The notes under the pieces: generated by a model | Seen by the model: the letters and a program-made list of their open reading frames with translations, nothing else | Databases searched by the model: none | Told to the model about the DNA's origin: nothing | Made by a program: the position numbers and the translations under genes | Assembly (NCBI GenBank): GCA_013368445.1 | Contig: JAACJO010000005.1 | Span: 1,488,001 to 1,552,000 of the forward strand | Source of the DNA: Leucocoprinus leucothites | Lineage: Eukaryota > Basidiomycota > Agaricomycetes > Agaricales > Agaricaceae | Direction: 5' to 3' | DNA: 64,000 bases | In this document: piece by piece, positions 26,401 through 39,030 of the stretch | Position numbering within the stretch: position 1 is the first letter of the stretch | Layout of the letters: each line of letters starts with the position of its first letter

Positions 26401-29400
26401 AAGCCGACCAGACACTACGCCTGGTCGAGATGAGGTATGTAAACTTCTGGCCTTTTCATATCGTTGTTGATCAGTGTTTCAGCAGACCCGCCAGGACCTG
26501 TTACTACCTTCAAACAGTTCTAAACCCATACAAACACCTCGTGCTTCTCCACGACATATTTCTGGCAAGGTTCAAGATGACACTCCTCCACAAAACCACG
26601 CGATCTTGGCGCATCCTGGCAAACAGGATCTGAAGTCACGGACGCCCCCATTTATTAGCAACACCCCTTTGCAAGAATTCACCCCTCCTGCACCCCGTCA
26701 GCACTTGAGTGACAGGTCCAGCCATCAGGAAAATCGCATCCATCCGCCCGTCCCACCAGTCCAACCACAACCTGAGACAAACCTGCTGTCAGAATATTAT
26801 AACGCGTCTCGCAACCACAAACACCGTGATCTCGATCCGACGCGTGTCGTTCTTCCCGCGTCAACCGACAACCATGGTTTTCCTCTCCCTCGGCACCAGC
26901 GTCATCACAGTGAGACAGAAACTGGGCATCGAGAGCTCAACCCCTCACCCCGATCGCAACCAGTCGAAAGTCCCCACATCATGGATCCCCAACTGACCGA
27001 GTCAAGTGGATTAAAGTCCAAGTCTGATCAAAAGAATACCAAAGTGGAGGACCCAAGCATTGATGCGAGAGCAGTTAACATTGCGTTCCGTACACCAGTA
27101 GTGGAAGTGGCCTCAACGGTAGACAAAAACCAACCCGCAGAAGATCCTCATTCCGATAAAACTTTCGCAGCTCAGGAGTCTGCTGACCATAGAGTTCAGC
27201 AAAGGCGGAAGCAGAGTGCACAGGGTGTTTCAACACTCGTTTCGCATTACGAACAACTAGAGGCGACCGCGCACCTTGGTGGGACTATAGTCAGGCCAGG
27301 AACGACCGTTCCCAGGGCAAGCACAACTCGATCAGTAATTCCAGAAGCCCTATCATCACAAACGAGGACCGGCGTCCATCCTGTTGTCTATTCTCAGTCC
27401 TCGTCAGCTCCTCAAATTGATCGACCGAACACAGCCATCGGCATCAGGCCCTCTGTTTCTAGCACATCTCAATCCCAATCGAGAAATACTCATGTCACCT
27501 CAATAAAGCAAGAACGAGCCAGATTTGAGCCCGTTCCTTTCCCAGGTCAGTACCATGGACTTTGCGTTACCTCTTTTCTGATGATTCATATAAAAACAGA
27601 CAAAATGGCGCAGAATGCGAATATGACCGTACCGACGACGACGACTGGGCTGCGCGAAGATCATGGTTTCTCTCAAACAAGCCACCCATCCGATCAGAGG
27701 TTCTTACATCCGATACCAGAAGTCCGACCTGTCCTTGTCTCTTCAGTTGCGCCTGATCGTCCCGGTACAAACCATCGGTTGCCACTTGATGCTCCTGTGC
27801 TCTCACGCAAAATCTCCTACTCTGATGGAGCGATTGCCACCGACATACCGTCTCGGTCTGCTTTTAAGTCTACGACGACAGAGAATTACCGAGTGCCCCG
27901 CACGGGCCTACCGCCAGATGCTTCGGTGGTTGACAGATCGTTGCAGCAGTCCACAGAAAACAAAGACGAGCAGATTCCAGCGCGCCAGCATACAGGTGGT
28001 CAAGGAGAGTCTATAACGACGCAATCCCAATCCATATATCCCATCAGTACTTTGGTCCATGGTGACGCTGTTATCCGTAAGGGTAATATGGGAAATTTCA
28101 CTCGAGAATCCGACGCGATCCATCCATCGCAGCCTCGCTCACGCAAGGAGAGCTCACCTCGTGTACGACCAAGGGATGACCAGCCAAAATTGTCCGCTTC
28201 CAGAGCGGGGGACGCAGAAGATTATCGAGCTCAGCCGGCCAGGTCAGGGCAGGCTTATGGAGACAGTCGCGGCAGTGCCCCTGCTCTGGATACCCGGTAT
28301 GTCTCTCAGAGGACCGAGCCTACGAGAGTAGACCCTGTATACACAGCAGGTCCTCAAGCACTTAGATATACCCCGGAGCCGAGCCAACAATACTCACAAC
28401 CTTCAGCATACCCACAGTCTTCCTCGGTTGACGACAAAAACCGAAATAGACATAACTCAAGCAATTATCCCCCCCAAGCCTCGCAGCGCACCCCTCCGAT
28501 CAACCCAGCGTCTGTATCTCCTCAACGCACGGGTAACTCCGCTCATTCCAACCTTGACGAAGAAACCACCGCCTCCCAAAACCAGAAAAATTCAATGCAA
28601 GTCAAGGACGCCAGGCTAGCTGAACTTCTGTCACCGCCAAAACCAAATGACGTCTCTCACCATTCCTACCTGCATGGTGCCCGCAAAAATTTGGCTTCAA
28701 AACTAGACCAACAGCTCAGTAGCTCTCCGAACCATAGTCATGGGCAGCTCAACAGCGAAGGAGGCTCGCGTCCTCGTGGTTCATCCAATCGTGGTGAACA
28801 TTCGCCGAGGTATGGACCAGGGGGTGATTCAAGCCCCTCCGGGGCTGCACATTCTCCTCCACACAATCAACAGCCAGATATAACAAGCAGAGATTACAGC
28901 CATGTACGATCCTCACCAAATGCCTCTCATCATACTCCAAGTCCTCGCACCAAGACCATTACTCCTGAGAATCCTGGGCCGCAACCACGTGATGAGGGGT
29001 CTCGACCTGTATCAGCTCAGTCATCCCGACAGCCTCCCGCCCGTGAAAGACGACAAGACGGTATTTCAGATGCAGAAAGCACGCTCCCACACAGGCATCA
29101 TCCCCCCTCCTACACAACTTATGACACCGATACGAGGACTGATGAAATGAATAGACCATCACATATACCCTCGACTTCAGGCTCCAATCAGATTTGGGAT
29201 CCACAGAGCGGAAGGACGTCATCTCAAAAGGATAATGCACGCAAACGTGGTTATGATACCCCTCAATCTATAACCCTAACACATAGTCGTACCCGGTCCG
29301 ATCCTCAGAATAGGCAAGAAATCTCGAGTTCCCGTCATGCATATAATGTCTCTTACAATACAACATCAATACAAACTCAAGCTTCCCCTCATGCCCCGGC

Positions 29401-30259
29401 ATCAATTCATGCTACCTCGTCTTCCGCGCCCTCGATACCATCTCTGGGACAATTATCGGATCAAATGCTACATACCCGCTCTTATTCTTCTAATCAGCAA
29501 CCACCGACAAGAGAGGAAGCCTCAATTGCCCAAGCACCCCCGACGAAATCCACTCCTTCCAAGAGAAACTTCATCGCACCTCTCCCTCCAGACATCCGCA
29601 GCAATAGCTCGTCTTCCAACCCACAGCCTCCCACTCCTAAATCGTATGAAATCTGGCTGCCTCCTTCTGCACAGAGTGATCAAATTCCGTCTCGATCCAC
29701 TCCAGCACCAGCATACCGTAGAGATGCCGAGCGGGAACCGGATCGCACGAGACGGACGAGTGCCATACCTCGAGCTCGTTCCCCATCCCCCCCGAGACGC
29801 TCTCAGTATCTCCCTTACCAGCCCTCTGTATCGGATCCTAGATTGGCCAATCCATACCATTATATCAAGACCAGAAAGATGCGCACAATGTCAACGGTAT
29901 CGTTGGAAGCCCAAGACGGAGCTGCAGTAAGTGCTTTCGCACTCAACAAAACCTGTTTGACTGAGAATATCTCCTAGTCCACTGTCATTGGTTCCCCGAC
30001 CGCATCAATTCTGAGCCAAATTCCTATCAATGTCCCACCCGAACAGGACCCAATACTTGCTGCTCGGGAGTGGACTGAGGCTGCCCCTATCACCCCTGGA
30101 CAGAGAATACGCCGACCAGGTCTCGTTTGGGAGCTCCCAGAAGACCCGCCTCCGATCCATCATCAACAAGATCACCGCCGGCCAGAAAGTCGCTCTTCGC
30201 GTTCTCGCCGACCTCGCTCATCTAACTCTCGATCTCGAGAAACCAGCGATGCCGATTAA
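23435..30259 (+). CDS. Giant disordered orphan protein with charged E/R coiled region
   Basis: About 2,150 residues, function unknown, no catalytic domain seen. It starts MKSFFQRFHDSQLGTSKSR. A proline/serine-rich region is followed by roughly 300 residues dominated by E, R, K and Q (about 24160-24930), likely a single long alpha helix or coiled coil. More than 1,500 residues of S/P/Q/T/H-rich disordered sequence come next. The end is more ordered: GQRIRRPGLVWELPEDPPP, then an RS-rich tail finishing SRSRETSDAD. Short introns link the blocks at 25271-25330, from about 26200 to 26267, and just before 26484, and one runs from about 29929 to 29977. A possible intron lies at 27546-27600. Between 25331 and 25520 the frame must shift, so one junction is unresolved. 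I treat it as one gene because the blocks share composition and strand and each gap has splice signals; two genes is the alternative. Confidence 0.7.
24160..24930 (+). repeat. Purine-rich low-complexity coding tract
   Basis: Within the giant orphan gene, nearly all codons are GAG, GAA, AGA, AGG, AAG, CGA or CAG. The result is an almost unbroken purine strand encoding E/R/K/Q heptad-like runs. The repeats are imperfect, so this looks like amplified codon slippage that has since diverged. Confidence 0.75.
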
Positions 30260-30646
30260 TCTTCGCTCTTCGCTCTCATGAATCGATCCGTTTCAGTATT
30301 TTCTTGCTTTCGGTTAAATGGTTACTCCTTTGGGCTTGCGTGATGGACTCCTTGCTTTAACATGTAGTGTATTTATGCTAATGACACCGTACAGTACCTT
30401 TCCGTTGCTAATGTAAAAAAATATGTATTATGTACCAGGGTATCTATAATCTATCTAGAATGCTAAAGATCAGAGTTTCAAGCTTCCGAAAATGGTGCGC
30501 GTGACACGGCCACACACGTTGACCAGCCTTGATCTCGTGTTTGTGACGAAACGTGGTAAGTATGTATGCATTGCTAGACGCGTCTCACGGTGGATAATTA
30601 CTGGTCCTCACCTGCATCGCTCGCTCACCTTTGTCATCCCTGAAGT
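30260..30646. other. Short intergenic region, AT-rich 3' flank
   Basis: Contains the 3' flank of the giant orphan and the promoter of the primase gene. An ATG at 30492 opens a frame of 82 codons that does not splice in phase with the primase reading frame, so I leave it out. Confidence 0.4.
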
Positions 30647-32485
30647 ATGTACAAGAGTGGTCAACGCCAAGCTGCGTCCGACGGTAAAGAGACCTTTCTG
30701 GTTGAAAATGGGGGTTTACTCAGATATCCTACTTCCTTGAACTTGTGAGTGTCAAGTACCATCCTGCCCAGACTTCACGACTAACCCGAGTGTGCAGTTA
30801 TGACAAACCTCCATTATTCGATGTTACGGTGGACGAGTTCGAAATCACAGCGATAGATAGACTTCGTGTTCTTGCAGAGATCGAGTCCTCTCTTGCCCGA
30901 AATCGGTCCTTGGATGAGCTCAAAGTGATAACACACGAACAGTATATGAAATATGTCCCTCTACACACGAACAATCACCCCAACGTAGAAGAGGAACGAA
31001 GGAGAGATCATCTTGGGCATTTCGTATTAAGGCTTGCGTTCTGCCGATCGTATGTGATCAACTCTAGGTTGCATGTAAAACTTATTAAAATATGCTCTGG
31101 CAATGTAGTGAAGATCTTCGTCGAAGATTTGTCAAAGCAGAATCTACGCTGTTCCGAGTGCGATACGACAATGCAAATGCTGTTGAGCGCGACCAATTCC
31201 TCTCCAGTCGTAATTTCAGCTGGATTCCCGTAAGGATAGTCATTGACTATGATGATGACAGCAACCAATGCCCTTTTCAGGTTTCAAGCGAGGAGAAAGC
31301 TCAATATAATGATGAACTTTCATCTATGTATCATATTTCCAAGAACGATCGACCAGACGCATTCGACAAGGAGAGATTCTATAAGGTATAGATCTTACCT
31401 TTTTTTTCTCGATTTCACATGAAATCTCACTTGAGGTACATCTTTCTGGCAGGTCAAATGGACGAGAGTACCAGATTTAGTAGAGAAACGAAGGGTCTTC
31501 CTCAAAGGGGGATGGGCATACGTACCAGGCAGAGAGCAGTCGAGTGTCGTCTTCCAAGAATTTGAGGTTGAACTAGAAAAGGCCCTGGAAGTATGTCGCA
31601 TGAATCATCGGGAGAGAGAAATCACTCTCTAATATCTTCCAGGTCACATCACATTCAATCCCTCGCCTAGATGACAGTCGCTTGCTTCCAGTTCTTGACA
31701 ATCTATCGCACGGGTTTGTCGCCGGGATTGCGTCCGAATGGACAAATGCCACAGGACCAAGTACCGCTGGTGAAATCAGAGCGGAAATGGTCGATGACCT
31801 TGCCAGGAAGCACTTCCCCATGTGCATGCGAAGTTTGCATGAGAACCTCCGACGAGATCACCATTTGAAGCATTTTGGTCGCCTACAGTATGGTTTATTC
31901 CTGAAAGTACGACTTCCTTTTTGGATAGTGATTGAAGGAACTCATGATGTACAGGTTCTCGGATTGTCCGTTGAGGAAGCCACCGCATTTTGGAGGAAAT
32001 CTTTTAGTAAAATCACCGATGACAAATTCAACAAGGAGTATCGGTACAACATTCGACACTCATTCGGTCTAGAAGGAAAACGAGCGAATTACCCAGCAAA
32101 GAAGTTAGTCCGCTTTCTCCTTATTCCCTATATTTCATTAACTATTTACGACGTTAGCTGTCTCCAAATCCTGACACCTGGGCCTTCGGATGTTGGGTGT
32201 CCGTACCGGCACTTTTCGCCAGAGAATCTTCAGACGGCGCTATTGTCTATGTATTCCCAGCAGGGCCTCAAAACCTCAGATTTACCAGAGATCATGGCGA
32301 CTGTTAAAGCCGGACACTACCACGTGGCTTGCACACGAGTGTTTGAGATGACGCACACATCATGTGGAGTTAACAAGGGCGAGGGAATAGGTGGAGGCGA
32401 AAGTGTGACTCACCCAAATCAATACGCTGCTCGAAGCATGGAATTGTGGAAGGGAAAGGAAGGGGATGAGAGGATGGTTGAATAA
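30647..32485 (+). CDS. PRI2: DNA primase large subunit (Pri2/PRIM2)
   Basis: Iron-sulfur subunit of DNA polymerase alpha-primase that helps make RNA primers in replication. The N-terminal domain includes RYPTSLNFYDKPPLFDV, FEITAIDRLRVLAEIE and RRRDHLGHFVLRLAFCRS. The C-terminal domain carries four cysteines in the family order for [4Fe-4S] binding: in NCLQILTPG, DVGCPYRHF, HVACTRVFEMTH and TSCGVN. Family motifs KHFPMCMRSLHENLRRDHHL, RLQYGLFLK and YNIRHSFGLEGKR are present. About eight exons; the first is 30647-30744, then from 30798. The start ATG at 30647 gives MYKSGQRQ and is the best in-frame choice. It heads a same-strand run with PSS and NSE1, but each gene has its own flanks. Confidence 0.95.
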
Positions 32486-32714
32486 GTGTTGATTTATCTT
32501 TCCGATGTTAACTTGAGTTAGAGATACTGTACTACATAATTATCGCTTACTTCCTGTGCAGGACAACGGAACAATGACGTGATATACACACGTGATTATG
32601 AAGTGAAGCTGAATCCACATTGCACAGAGCTTTCTTTCTGCCTCCAAACCAGACATTCATAATATCTACGACCGTACAGGGATTAGTCCTTGTAACGAGT
32701 TTCACGACCTTATC

Positions 32715-33507
32715 ATGTCACGCGAGCATGCATTGAAGCAATATGAAGACACTGAGGGTCACTTCTCCCTTGTGAGGTATGTGGTATCATGAGTACACAT
32801 CCTCTGGTAGCTGTCATGATCCAAGTTCTTTATCTTTCTCTGTCCAGAAACTTCCGGCTCGCAGATCTCGTCACCATTATGAATGGCGTTTGCGGCTCTT
32901 TTTCGATTTTTTCGTCGGCACGCTACCTCCTGACCAATGACATCGACTACTTATGGACAGCCCTTGCGTTCCCTCTCGCCGGTCTTATGTTCGATTTTTT
33001 CGACGGCAAAGTAGCACGTTGGAGAAAGTCGAGTAGTATGCTTGGGCAAGAACTCGATAGTCTTGCCGATCTGGTCAGTTCAGCTGTTGTCGCATAAGCT
33101 GTGTCTAATCCTTCCCACAGATTTCATTTGGGGTGGCGCCTGCCCTACTCGCCTTTGCTGTAGGCTTGCGCACCTACCTGGACACTGTGGTCCTAACTGG
33201 ATTCATTTGTTGTGGCCTCGCCCGTTTGGCACGCTTCAATGCAACCGTTGCTCTCGTGCCGAAGGATAAAGCTGGCAAAGCAAAATATTTCGAGGGTCTA
33301 CCTATTCCCTCATCACTTACCCTTGTTGGTATTTTGTCTTACTGGACCAAACAGGGTTGGATTGCTGGGCAACAGGGCATTCCCTATGGAACAGTGACCT
33401 TGTGGGGTCAACCAGGTGGTCGAGGAGAATTACACTGGGTCAGTGTGTTCTTTGGTTGTTGGGCTGCTGCGATGGTTAGCAAGACGTTGCGCCTGCCGAA
33501 ACCCTAA
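32715..33507 (+). CDS. CHO1: Phosphatidylserine synthase (CDP-alcohol phosphatidyltransferase)
   Basis: Makes phosphatidylserine from CDP-diacylglycerol and serine in the ER. Predicted 224 residues from exons 32715-32776, 32848-33073 and 33121-33507. The CDP-alcohol transferase motif is complete: DGKVARW, then [12 protein letters not shown], placing the three metal-binding aspartates at the family spacing. Segments [21 protein letters not shown] and [12 protein letters not shown] are typical of PssA/Cho1. Several hydrophobic helices follow. It is slightly shorter than yeast Cho1, which has a longer N-terminus. The gene sits 229 bp after PRI2 and 156 bp before NSE1. Confidence 0.92.
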
Positions 33508-33663
33508 AGATGTATTGCCACAGGGCTTTATTAGCTTACTTCTCGGACTAACAGTAGGCCAGTACTTAGAGCCTTTCGGATTCTGCTTATGTAATACACG
33601 CGTCCATTAACAACCCCCTCATATACCGATGCGTTTGCCTTTTAACGCGTCTCTCCTCCCATA

Positions 33664-34947
33664 ATGGTTCAGCAAGCAGATGTGAACCGATTGTTTCTCC
33701 AATCCATGCTCTCAAGGGGCTCAGTTCCAGAAAAACTAGCCCGAACAATCTGGAAGAAATGTGTAGAGGCTGTGAATGGTTAGAGGTTTACACGCTTTCA
33801 TTCAGTTTCCTCATTTTCCTCCGCCAGCCGTTAGCAAGGATGGGCGAATACCGTTTCGGGAAGATGGCTGGCAAAATTTCGTGAATGTCATCAACGTCTC
33901 CCTAGACAAACTAGAGCTTCATTTCCGTTCCTTTGAAGACCAAAGAACAGGCCAGCTGATATACTCAATTGTCCGTTCTCCCTTTCTTACCAGCGCAGAA
34001 AGACCTAATCAATTTGCAGGTCAATCTGAAAGGTGACGCCATTGCACAAATGGCGACCGAGTACACGCCCGCAGAGATTGCATATTTTAAAGCTCTCGTA
34101 CGTGAAACCTCTTATTGCTTACTTCGAATCTCTCTTGATTTGTGGGAGCCAGGTTGAGCAAATCATGCTTGCTCCTCGACACAAGTACTCCGTCTCGTCC
34201 CTCGTTGCATTGCGAGAAGTCAGTATGATCAAACCAAAAACAAATATCACGAAAAGCCAAGCGGAGGTTGTGCTATCTACTTTCGTCGCAAGAGGGTGGC
34301 TCGTAAAAAGCAAGTACGTGCATCGAGCCATTCTATCAACAAACCTAGTCTAAACCAAACTAGAAATGGACGCTATTCGCTATCGCCGCGCTCGCTACTC
34401 GAGCTTCGACCCTATTTACAGTTAAACTACTCCGACCAAGTGCTCCGCTGTTACTTATGCGAGGAGGTGCGCGAGTTGCCGTTCTCTTTTTTGGGGCGAA
34501 TCTAACCCCCTGAATTAGATTCTTACAATCGGTGTGGCCTGTGTTCACGAAGGCTGCAAATGCAAAATGCACCCAGTCTGCTTCAAAAAATATTCCAAGG
34601 CACACAAAACTGGGACCCTTCCCTGTAAAGATTGCGAGCAGGAGTGGCCCAGAGATATTAACAGTGAGGATTTCATACCCATCGGTGAAAAAGCGGTGAG
34701 GAAAGGTGAACAAGAACAGCGAGTCCGAGCAGGTGGGGGGAGTGATGGAGAAGACGAGAATGAGGACTACGAGGATCAGGGTGTTGATATGGAGTCTCAA
34801 TCGCAATCTCAGCCTATGCAGACGCAGGCACGCAAAACAAGCAAATCGAAAGGAAAACAGTCAAAAGTCACTGTTGAAAATGAAACCGACGAAGACGCTC
34901 CTCCAGCAACGTCCACTAAACGTCCTCGCCAGAGCAATAGGCGATGA
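33664..34947 (+). CDS. NSE1: Nse1, RING-like subunit of the SMC5-SMC6 complex
   Basis: Non-SMC element 1 works with Nse3 in the SMC5/6 complex in DNA repair. The N-terminal winged-helix part begins MVQQADVNRLFLQSML and includes DGRIPFREDGWQNFV and FVARGWLVKSKNGRYSLSPR. The C-terminal RING-like zinc domain has CYLC, then CKMHPVC and LPCKDC, matching the Nse1 variant C4HC3 pattern. An acidic/glutamine-rich tail with basic patches (KSKGKQSK) and a final RPRQSNRR follows, longer than in yeast. Five introns split the coding sequence and all stay in frame with the listed motifs. It ends convergent with the AAA ATPase gene. Confidence 0.9.
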
Positions 34948-35281
34948 TCATCGCTAATCGCCCTCTTATGCGTGTATTTCATGACTTACGGTGCATATTA
35001 GTTCAGTAGCTTGTGTTCTCGTATTAGCATGAGGTTGATTTTTCTTTGCGATTGGTGAACTCGTCATTGACATTAACTCAATATTGGTTCTCGGTATCCC
35101 AGGGCTCCACACTCAGAGTTACTGTAGTCTCAGCTGTTCAGATTAGAGGTAAATGCTTTATTTCTGCGTCTCGAAATCACAGAGGGTGCGACTGCAGAGG
35201 TGAATTTAATTAATTCATTATGGCTATATATCTATAAATCACAATGTCTGGCTGAGGGATCCACAAGAAAACACCAAAACA
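34948..35281. other. Intergenic between convergent genes
   Basis: Holds the 3' flanks of NSE1 and the AAA ATPase gene. AT-rich with a TATATATC run near 35225. No gene or RNA recognised. Confidence 0.4.
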
Positions 35282-38200
35282 TCATCGCTGTTGATTTAAC
35301 ATCTCCAAAATTTTCGACTCTGAGGTCCTCGAGGATGTGGCCGGGACGACCCTACCCTCTCCCTTCTCGCTATTCTTGGGGTATTCCACAAAACCAAATC
35401 GCCCACGCCCCCATACTTGTTGGCGTTTGCGATTCTGTCTTCCCTCACCGAACTCTTCATTCCACTTACGCAGCTCCCCAAGGCTCCCAAGAGATTCGGA
35501 AGATGATGGGGTGATTTCCTTCAAAGCCTTTGTAAAATTGCGGAGATGGAGCATTCTCGGCCGTTCAGTTGGGCCTGGAACGCTTGGTTCAGAATCGGCT
35601 TGTTTGGCCTGGGCTTCTGCGGCCTCAGCTGCCGCAATTGTATCAGCAGGTACCTCTGGCTTAGTAGTGTTGTGACCTTGGCTTTCTGCTTGGCGCGACT
35701 CATTAGTTGGTTCGGCCGATACCGTAGGGGTAATTTGAAATGCAGGATTCGAGCTGGATGTAACCCAAGGGAGTTGAACATTCTCCTTCACGGCGTCCAA
35801 AGCGGCCGATACGCATAAATCTGGAGTAAACGTTGAGTATAAACTCTGCAAGAAGTTAACACATAGATAGGCCCACGCTTGAGATCAGACCCAGAAAAGC
35901 TCTCGGTTTGCTTGGCTAGTCTGCTAATATCTACATCGGTACCTAGGAGTTCATCACGAAGAAGAATTTTGAGAATTTCTGATGCATACGTCCATCAGTA
36001 CACTTATTGAATGACACGAAGAAAAATGGAATACACACCTTCACGCTCTTTCTCTCCTGGCAGGTCAACCAATAATCGCCGCGGTAATCGTCGGAGAACT
36101 GCATCATCAAGGTCGAATGGCCTATTCGTAGCACCAATGACAATCACACTATCATCCCTCGATGACTTGAGACCATCCATCTCTTGCATGAATTCGGTGA
36201 TAACACCACGATGAGCGAATGCGCCGCCACTTTCCCGCGTGGACATTCGTGCACCAAAGAGGGCGTCAATTTCATCAAGGAAGATAACACATGGAGAAAG
36301 CTTGCGGGCCAAAGAGAACACTGCACGAACGAGTTTCTCTCCCTCGCCTACGTACTGCGCATATATGAATAAAATAAACCTACTTCAAGTAGGGAGTACG
36401 AACCATGTCCATGACGTCCGATGGGGACACAGCTAGCATGCGACAACCTGCTTCCTTTGCTAGAGCTCGTACGACCAGAGTTTTTCCTGTTCCGGGAGGG
36501 CCGAACAACAAACAACCCGTCATGCTGTGTTCCCTGAGGATTCCATGCTTGAAAGCTTGAGGGTGCAACAGGGGTAACGAAACAATTGTTCGAACAGAGT
36601 CAATAGTATGCGCAGGAAGATGAACTTGGTCAAACGACGTTGGCATTGTCGCTGCAAAAGGAAAGGCAGATGATGAGAAGTCTAGAAAACAAGCAGCCCT
36701 AGGAACACACCTGAGTTGACAATACACGATAACAGCCGTTCCTCATGGTCGTCTAGGTTTTCATCGTTCTTTAGCCGTTCTACCACTTCATCAACGTCCT
36801 TTGAGGTCTCCTCAATCTCATCCTGATCATCCTCGCGCGCTCCTCGCAGAAGCGAAGCATCTTTAAGCCACTGTTTCCGCAAAGTATGGTTTGCCTTGTG
36901 AGAAGTCCAAGCATTTTCGACAGCAGACCAAGGGATGACGGTAGGCTCTAATGAGACCTTGTCCGAGGCCAGGCCAGTCAGAGTGCTAGACATGATATCT
37001 CCAACCGCTCGATCAGCTATCCGCCGAACATCTGGCCATAATTCAATCTTGTTCCCCCATTCCTCCCACATTCGCTCATGGTTGCTTCGTGAAAGATGAG
37101 AGTCTTCGCCAGTAGCGGGGAGAGAATTTGCAACCACTTCTTCAGGTTCCAAAGACCCTGTAGATACAGGACTACCCTCCTCCACCTTCCCTCCGATAGC
37201 ACCAACGCCCATCCGTATCGTCAGTTCATTAATTTCTTGTCTTCGCGCAATACGATGTGCTTTTTCATGTACCGGAGAGCGCACTGTAGGAACGAGTACG
37301 GATGAACGGAAGAAAGATGGCTTGTTGTCATGAGGGGGGCTTCTATTAGCTTGCGAAGAGAGCATCTGGGGCCCAAACATTGACGGGAAACCAGACATGG
37401 CAGAAGGAGCACCAATCAGAATCAATTCTGGTTTTGATGATCGTGCATCCTCTTCAACATCAGTGCCTGTGAAAAGGGGAGAGAACTCAGAGTGCAAGCC
37501 CATATCGCCCTTTTCCCATTTCTTCAGTTTTTCTCGTAAGCGCTTCTCCCTGGCCTTTTCTGCAACCTCTTCCTCACCCCAGTCGACCTTGGGTGGCTTA
37601 GTGGAAGAAAGAGATACTTGAGTAGGGCTACGGCTCATCAGAACCAACCCATTCTCGGGTGGTGAACTAGGTGATGTAGAGGGTAGGAGAGGTGGCGTCA
37701 TTCCGAAAATGATCGTCATGGGACAAACCACGGCCGACGATGGTCGGGATATCGGTCCTCGCCGCCGCGCACGGACTGCAGATAGGAGGGGAGGATACCA
37801 CGTCTCAGAGGAAGCGGCAAGTGTGGGGAAATCACGAATGTAGACGAGACGTGGTCGGTCGGTCTTGGCCGTAGACGAGGATTCTTCTTTGGCTGAAGGT
37901 GTGTTCACCAATGCGTCAAAGAAAACCTTAATTTTGCTCGGGGGCGTAGATGTCCGTCGAGGAGAAGACGACACGATACCCCTGCCTTGAAGAGCCGGTG
38001 CCATGAGGGTCAACGTCATCTGCTGAGGTTGCGGGAACATATGCGAACCCAGGTCCTCATCATCGTCCATGTCATCTCTACGGCTGGAAGATCGTCCAGT
38101 AATGGAGGAGAAATGTAAGGGATTCCGAGGTAGCTGCAACGAGTTTGCGGCTCAATATGAGTGTTAGCTTGTCGTATCATAGGAATGTGAATGTTTTGAA

Positions 38201-38853
38201 ATACCTTTGCCAAACTGACCCCACTCTCCAGCAGCTAGCTGCACCGCATCTAATACTAGCACTTCCGCCCCTGTCCTCCGAGCCAGTTCACGCACAGTTG
38301 CATCAATAATGTAATCTCCGCCTTCGATAGGACAATATAACCCGAGGGTGGGTTCGACAGGAGGCCCTGAAGTCGATGCATATGCGGCGCGATGCTGCGT
38401 TTGAGGGTGCAACGTGATGTGCAGGTTATGCAGAGCCTGTTCAAAGATCTCCGGAGGTGGTATTTCAGCTGGTAGCACTTGGAGGTCAAAATCTTCGTCA
38501 GCTGGACTCCAGAGTATGTTCAGACCCTCCGGTATATCCACTGGCTCAACATCCTTCGGGATTAGCGTGGTTATCCTTGTTCTTCGCGCACGGGGCTTTT
38601 CCGACTCCTCCGCTACCGTTTCTGGCTTTTCTGGAGGCTCTGACACAGGTTCCGGTGTTTCTGACGATGGCTGGGGGTCCTCTGGAAACTCAGATGGCGT
38701 TGACGACAGCAAGCGCTTCCTAGAGCCAACTAGTGACTGTGGACAGCGAGCATTAGGAATGAATAGAGAGCTTTTCGACCTGAGGAGGGACCGCGACCCG
38801 CGCAGAATGAGTGAGGACGGCATACAAGGAAAACGGACACTCCGATTCGCCAT
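35282..38853 (-). CDS. Mitochondrial AAA ATPase, Msp1/ATAD1-like, with long N-terminal region
   Basis: The single C-terminal AAA module has Walker A GPPGTGKT, Walker [12 protein letters not shown], the sensor segment [16 protein letters not shown] and arginines in [14 protein letters not shown]. That end of the AAA family includes Msp1/ATAD1, which extract tail-anchored or stuck proteins from mitochondria. The N-terminus ([19 protein letters not shown], then RSLLRSKSS and [13 protein letters not shown]) is a basic presequence, so matrix or inner-membrane location is likely. Between lies a long region of about 700 residues with [19 protein letters not shown] and charged helices. ATG 38853 is the first in frame. 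One intron near 38200 uses a TTGAG acceptor to give [12 protein letters not shown]. Large mitochondrial AAA proteins of this layout occur in other fungi; the exact substrate is unknown to me. Confidence 0.85.
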
Positions 38854-39030
38854 CAGCGTCTCACCCAAAAAATACCGTCACGTGCCATCCCGACGCGCCC
38901 GACCTTCAACTTGAGTCCGAGCAGAAATCTCGCTATACGTAGCGTAAGCAAATCTATTACAAGTTCCAATAATTATACGGTTATATACTGCAAAAAAAAA
39001 GGAATCTAATAACAATCCAAATCCATGGGT

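Noticed and set aside
26474..29977. Separate 1,167-codon gene inside the giant orphan
   Set aside because: The first codons before the TTTCAG acceptor are intronic. Same strand, same composition and splice signals on both sides favour an internal exon block.
30492..30740. ATG at 30492 as an upstream start for the primase gene
   Set aside because: Its only good donor (GTAAGT after ACGTG) leaves the wrong phase for the next exon. The ATG at 30647 continues directly into the conserved primase sequence.
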